DNA from: Candidatus Rokuibacteriota bacterium | GTDB lineage: Bacteria; Methylomirabilota; Methylomirabilia; Rokubacteriales; CSP1-6 | Direction: 5' to 3' | Length of the DNA stretch: 54,300 nt | Assembly (NCBI GenBank): GCA_003220495.1 | Contig: QHSP01000047.1 | Location: 1 to 54,300 of the forward strand | Shown: positions 51,397 to 54,300 of the stretch, in pieces | Layout of the letters: every line of letters begins with the position of its first letter | Position numbering within the stretch: the stretch's first letter is position 1 | The notes under the pieces: model-generated | What the model was told of the DNA's origin: nothing | The model's database searches: none | The model's input: only the letters and a program-made list of their open reading frames with translations | Translations under genes and position numbers: made by a program

Positions 51397-52743
51397 ATGG
51401 GTGTGAAGGATTTGCATCGGCTGGGGGCGTGCGAGGCGGCGCGGATGATTCGGGAAGGCGCCGTCACGTCGGTCGAGGTCGTGCAGGCGTGTCTGACGCG
51501 GGTGCGCGAGGTGGACGGGCAGGTGCAGGCCTGGACGTTCCTCGATCCCGAGTACGCGCTGGCTCAGGCGCGCGCCGCCGACGAGTACCGCATGTCCGGC
51601 CAGACGATCGGGGCGCTGCATGGCGTCCCGGTGGGCCTCAAGGACATCATCGACACCGCCGACATGCCCACCGAGAACGGCTCCGTGCTGCATGCCGGCC
51701 GGACGCCGTCGCGCGACGCGTCGGTGGTGTCGCTGCTGCGCGCCGCGGGCGCGATCATCATGGGCAAGACGGTGACGACCGAGTTCGCCACCCGCACCCC
51801 GGGCAAGACACGCAATCCGCACAACTCGGGCCATACGCCGGGAGGCTCCTCGAGCGGCTCGGCGGCGGCCGTGGCCGCGGCGATGGTCCCGCTGGCGCTC
51901 GGCAGCCAGACCACCGGCTCGACGATCCGCCCCGCGTCGTACTGCGGCGTGTTCGGCCTCAAGCCGACGCACGGGCTGATCCCGCGCCACGGGATGTTCC
52001 AGCTCTCGCGCGCGCTCGACCACGTCGGCCTCTTCGCGCGCTCGGTCGAGGACATCGCGCTGCTCCTCGAAGAGCTCGCAGCGTACGACGAGCGAGATCC
52101 GGATTCGCGCCCCCGCGCGCGTGTCCCGTACCGCGCCGTGGCCGCCGAGGCGCCGCCGCTGACGCCCATGTTCGCGTTCGTGAAGACGTCTCTCTGGGAG
52201 CGCGTCGACGCCGACGCCCGCGAGGCTTTCGAGGAGCTCGTCGGGCACCTCGGCGATCGCGTCGAGGAGATCGAGCTCGTCACGCCGCTGGAGGAAGTGC
52301 TCGAGTGGCAGCGCGCCGTCGGCGGCGCCGAGATCGCGATCAACCTGAGACGTGAATGGGAGAAAGGCCGCGACAAGCTCTCGGCCGCGCTTCGCGCACG
52401 CATCGAGCAAGGCCGCGAGGTGCGCGCGCTCGACTATCTCGGCGCGCTCGGTCGCGTGCCCGAGCTCAACGCGAGCCTCACGGAGCTCTTCGAGCAGCGC
52501 TACGACGCGATCCTGACACCGGCCGCCTTCGGCACCGCCCCCAAGGGGCTCGAGTCGACCGGCGACCCGGCTTTCTGCGCCGTGTGGACGCTCTGCGGAA
52601 TGCCGGCGCTCAATGTTCCGCTGATGCAGGGCGCCAACGGCCTTCCCCTCGGCGTCCAGCTGGTCGGCGCGCGACATCGGGATGCGCGGCTCCTGCGCAC
52701 CGCGCGCTGGCTCGTGACCCACCTCGCGAACGACGCGTCGTAG
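51397..52743 (+). CDS. Amidase-signature family amidase
   Basis: A 448-residue cytoplasmic amide hydrolase. The catalytic triad is visible: Lys in HGVPVGLKDIID, cis-Ser in HTPGGSSSGSAAAVA and nucleophile Ser in LGSQTTGSTIRPASYCG. Homology continues through FGLKPTHGLIPRHGMF to PALNVPLMQGANGLPLGVQL. It might release ammonia from aryl or alkyl amides; GatA is less likely as no GatBC genes adjoin. ATG 51397; a weak -10 (TAATCT) lies 10 bases upstream. There is no ribosome site. Confidence 0.92.
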   Translation: MGVKDLHRLGACEAARMIREGAVTSVEVVQACLTRVREVDGQVQAWTFLDPEYALAQARAADEYRMSGQTIGALHGVPVGLKDIIDTADMPTENGSVLHAGRTPSRDASVVSLLRAAGAIIMGKTVTTEFATRTPGKTRNPHNSGHTPGGSSSGSAAAVAAAMVPLALGSQTTGSTIRPASYCGVFGLKPTHGLIPRHGMFQLSRALDHVGLFARSVEDIALLLEELAAYDERDPDSRPRARVPYRAVAAEAPPLTPMFAFVKTSLWERVDADAREAFEELVGHLGDRVEEIELVTPLEEVLEWQRAVGGAEIAINLRREWEKGRDKLSAALRARIEQGREVRALDYLGALGRVPELNASLTELFEQRYDAILTPAAFGTAPKGLESTGDPAFCAVWTLCGMPALNVPLMQGANGLPLGVQLVGARHRDARLLRTARWLVTHLANDAS

Positions 52744-52856
52744 CGCGGCGGCATGGCGCAGGTGTAGGCATGCCGCGGTGCGTCTAGCGCCCCGTCTTCC
52801 CGAGGCGTAGGCTCTCGCGGCGAAGTCGCCAAATCCGGCCGCACGGAGGATCTCGC
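52744..52856 (+). other. Short intergenic region before the aldehyde dehydrogenase
   Basis: The gap contains only the ribosome site of the dehydrogenase (52844-52850). I see no promoter, hairpin or gene in it, so a shared transcript with the amidase is possible. Confidence 0.4.
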
Positions 52857-54300
52857 ATGGCAGACCTCGAGCGCATGTACGTCGACGGCGAGTGGATACT
52901 CGCCGAGGGCGGCGCCACCTTCGAAGTGAAGAACCCGGCCGACGCCTCCGTCGTCGCGCGCGTCGCTAACGGCGCGGTGCCGGAGATCCAGCGCGCCGTC
53001 ACCGCCGCGCACGCGGCGTTTCGCGAATGGTCGGTGCTGGCGCCCAAGGACCGCGGGAGCATTCTCCTCAAGGTCCAGGAGCTCATGCAGGAGCGGCGCG
53101 ACGAGCTCGCGCGGCTCGTGACGCTCGAGAACGGCAAGCCGCTCGAGGAAGCAAAGAAGGAAGTCCAGTTCGCGCTCGGCTACTTCGGCTGGTTCGCCGA
53201 GGAGGCTCGGCGGGTGAGCGGGGAGTGGATCCCATCGCCGCAGCCGAGTAAACGCTACTGGGTGCTGCGCCAGCCGATCGGCCCCGTCGCCGCGGTGACG
53301 CCCTGGAACTTCCCGGCGACGATGGTCACGCGCAAGATCGCGCCGGCCCTGGCCGCCGGCTGCACGGTGGTGCTCAAGCCGGCCTCGGCGACTCCGCTCA
53401 CGGCGCTCGCCATCGCGCGCATCACCGAGGTCGCCGGGCTGCCGCGAGGCGTGTTCAACGTGCTCACGACCAACCGCTCGCGGCTGGTCGGCGCCGAGCT
53501 GCTCACGCACCCGCTGATCCGGAAGATCGGCTTCACCGGGTCGACGGACGTGGGCAAGGGGATCATGGAGACGGCCGCCAAGCAGGTGACGCGGCTCTCG
53601 TTCGAGCTCGGCGGCAACGCGCCGTTCATCGTGTTCGACGACGCCGATTTCAAGGCGGCGCTCGAGGGCGCGGTGGCGATGAAGTTCCTGCGCGTCGGCG
53701 GGCAGTCGTGCATCTGCGCGAACCGGATCTACGTCCAGCGCGGGATCGCCGACACATTCATTCCGGCGTTCGTCGAGGCCGTCGGGAAGCTGAAGGTCGC
53801 CGCGGGCTTCGAGCCGGGCGCGCAGATCGGTCCGCTGATCAACGAGGAGACGCGCGCGAAAGTGCACTCCTTGGTGGAGGACGCGGTGAAGCACGGCGCC
53901 AAGCTCGAGGCGGGCGGCCGCTATCTGACTGGCGAGCCGTACGCGAAGGGGTTCTTCTATGCGCCCGCGGTCCTGACCGGCGTCACCGACGACATGGCGA
54001 TCGCGCAGGAGGAGATCTTCGGGCCGGCGGCGCCGCTGCTGGTCTTCGACACCGAGGAAGAAGTGATCCGCCGCGCCAACGCCACCAAGTTCGGGCTGGC
54101 GGCCTACTTCTACACGCGCGACATGACGCGGCTCGTTCGGGTGTCCGAGCAGCTCGAGTACGGCCTGGTCGGCGCCAACGACGCCACCGGCTACACGCAC
54201 GAGATCCCGTTCGGCGGCTTCAAGGAATCCGGCCTCGGACGCGAGGGTGGCCACGAGGGGATCGCGGAATACACGGAGGTGAAATCGGTCGTCGTCAACC
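52857..54300 (+). CDS. NAD(P)-dependent aldehyde dehydrogenase, succinate-semialdehyde type (partial)
   Basis: The first 481 residues of an aldehyde dehydrogenase; the gene continues beyond the window. ATG 52857 follows CGGAGGA by six bases. It has AVTPWNFPATMVTRKIAPAL, KPASATPLTALA, IGFTGSTDVGKGIME, the catalytic Glu in SFELGGNAPFIVF, the nucleophile Cys in GGQSCICANRIYV and EEIFGPAAPLLVF. The CIC form of the active site and the R-rich start fit succinate-semialdehyde dehydrogenase (GabD-like) best. It follows the amidase gene by 113 bases and could act on aldehydes from amine breakdown. Confidence 0.93.
   Translation, partial: MADLERMYVDGEWILAEGGATFEVKNPADASVVARVANGAVPEIQRAVTAAHAAFREWSVLAPKDRGSILLKVQELMQERRDELARLVTLENGKPLEEAKKEVQFALGYFGWFAEEARRVSGEWIPSPQPSKRYWVLRQPIGPVAAVTPWNFPATMVTRKIAPALAAGCTVVLKPASATPLTALAIARITEVAGLPRGVFNVLTTNRSRLVGAELLTHPLIRKIGFTGSTDVGKGIMETAAKQVTRLSFELGGNAPFIVFDDADFKAALEGAVAMKFLRVGGQSCICANRIYVQRGIADTFIPAFVEAVGKLKVAAGFEPGAQIGPLINEETRAKVHSLVEDAVKHGAKLEAGGRYLTGEPYAKGFFYAPAVLTGVTDDMAIAQEEIFGPAAPLLVFDTEEEVIRRANATKFGLAAYFYTRDMTRLVRVSEQLEYGLVGANDATGYTHEIPFGGFKESGLGREGGHEGIAEYTEVKSVVVN

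Overview
This window is GC-rich bacterial chromosome with genes packed end to end, many overlapping by the stop/start tetranucleotides ATGA or GTGA. The mix (urea uptake and urease, TRAP and ABC solute receptors, sigma-54 regulators of the PEP-CTERM/exopolysaccharide type, CoxL-type molybdenum hydroxylase, F420-type oxidoreductase, amidase and aldehyde dehydrogenase) suggests an uncultured soil or subsurface heterotroph. I favour the Candidatus Rokubacteria/Methylomirabilota or a deltaproteobacterium-like lineage, but this is inferred from gene content only. I saw no tRNA, rRNA or CRISPR array.

Layout. 1-1562 (-): the front of a peptide-type ABC solute receptor running off the window, with a 26-bp duplication at the very edge. 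1774-14069 (+): a nitrogen block, namely a sigma-54 promoter, an ANTAR RNA-binding regulator, a second sigma-54 promoter, a leader with two ANTAR-type hairpins, urtABCDE, then ureA, a GNAT acetyltransferase, ureB, C, E, F, G and D. 14152-15776 (+): a Pit phosphate transporter with its DUF47 partner. 15804-22389 (-): a TAXI solute receptor, a PrsR-type regulator preceded by what may be the tail of its lost kinase, uridine kinase, GDP-mannose dehydratase-like enzyme, polysaccharide deacetylase, YvcK and a small winged-helix-like protein. 22442-23983: an IS1182-type insertion with a CTAG target duplication. 23984-25432 (-): a second sigma-54 activator whose stop codon lies inside that CTAG. 25927-26584: two divergent small paralogues of an unnamed family.

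26619-32781 (+): FdrA, a DUF1116 protein, a CoxL-like subunit and an EamA permease. 32798-38489 (mostly +): LOG-family protein, DUF2652 protein, a small zinc-ribbon protein (-), glutamine-dependent NAD synthetase, an F420-type LLM oxidoreductase and an alpha/beta hydrolase. 38486-44355 (-): VOC protein, beta-propeller protein, MsbA-like ABC exporter, glycosyltransferase, sugar aminotransferase and flavin reductase. 44458-46882 (+): Mrp/ApbC, Lon-N protein and a two-PDZ protein. 47097-51175 (+): a TRAP transporter with an oversized DctM. 51397-54300 (+): an amidase and a truncated aldehyde dehydrogenase.

The most interesting signal is 1774-2561. The ANTAR gene has a near-consensus sigma-54 promoter. 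The urea-transporter operon has its own sigma-54-like promoter whose predicted start (about 2481) falls four bases before two tandem hairpins, each with a six-base loop of form A-N-N-G-N-N, the hallmark of ANTAR target RNAs. The ANTAR receiver lacks its phosphorylatable aspartate. Together this predicts nitrogen-controlled, RNA-level regulation of urea import. A second theme is leaderless transcription: at five genes a -10-like hexamer sits 6 to 8 bases before the start codon.
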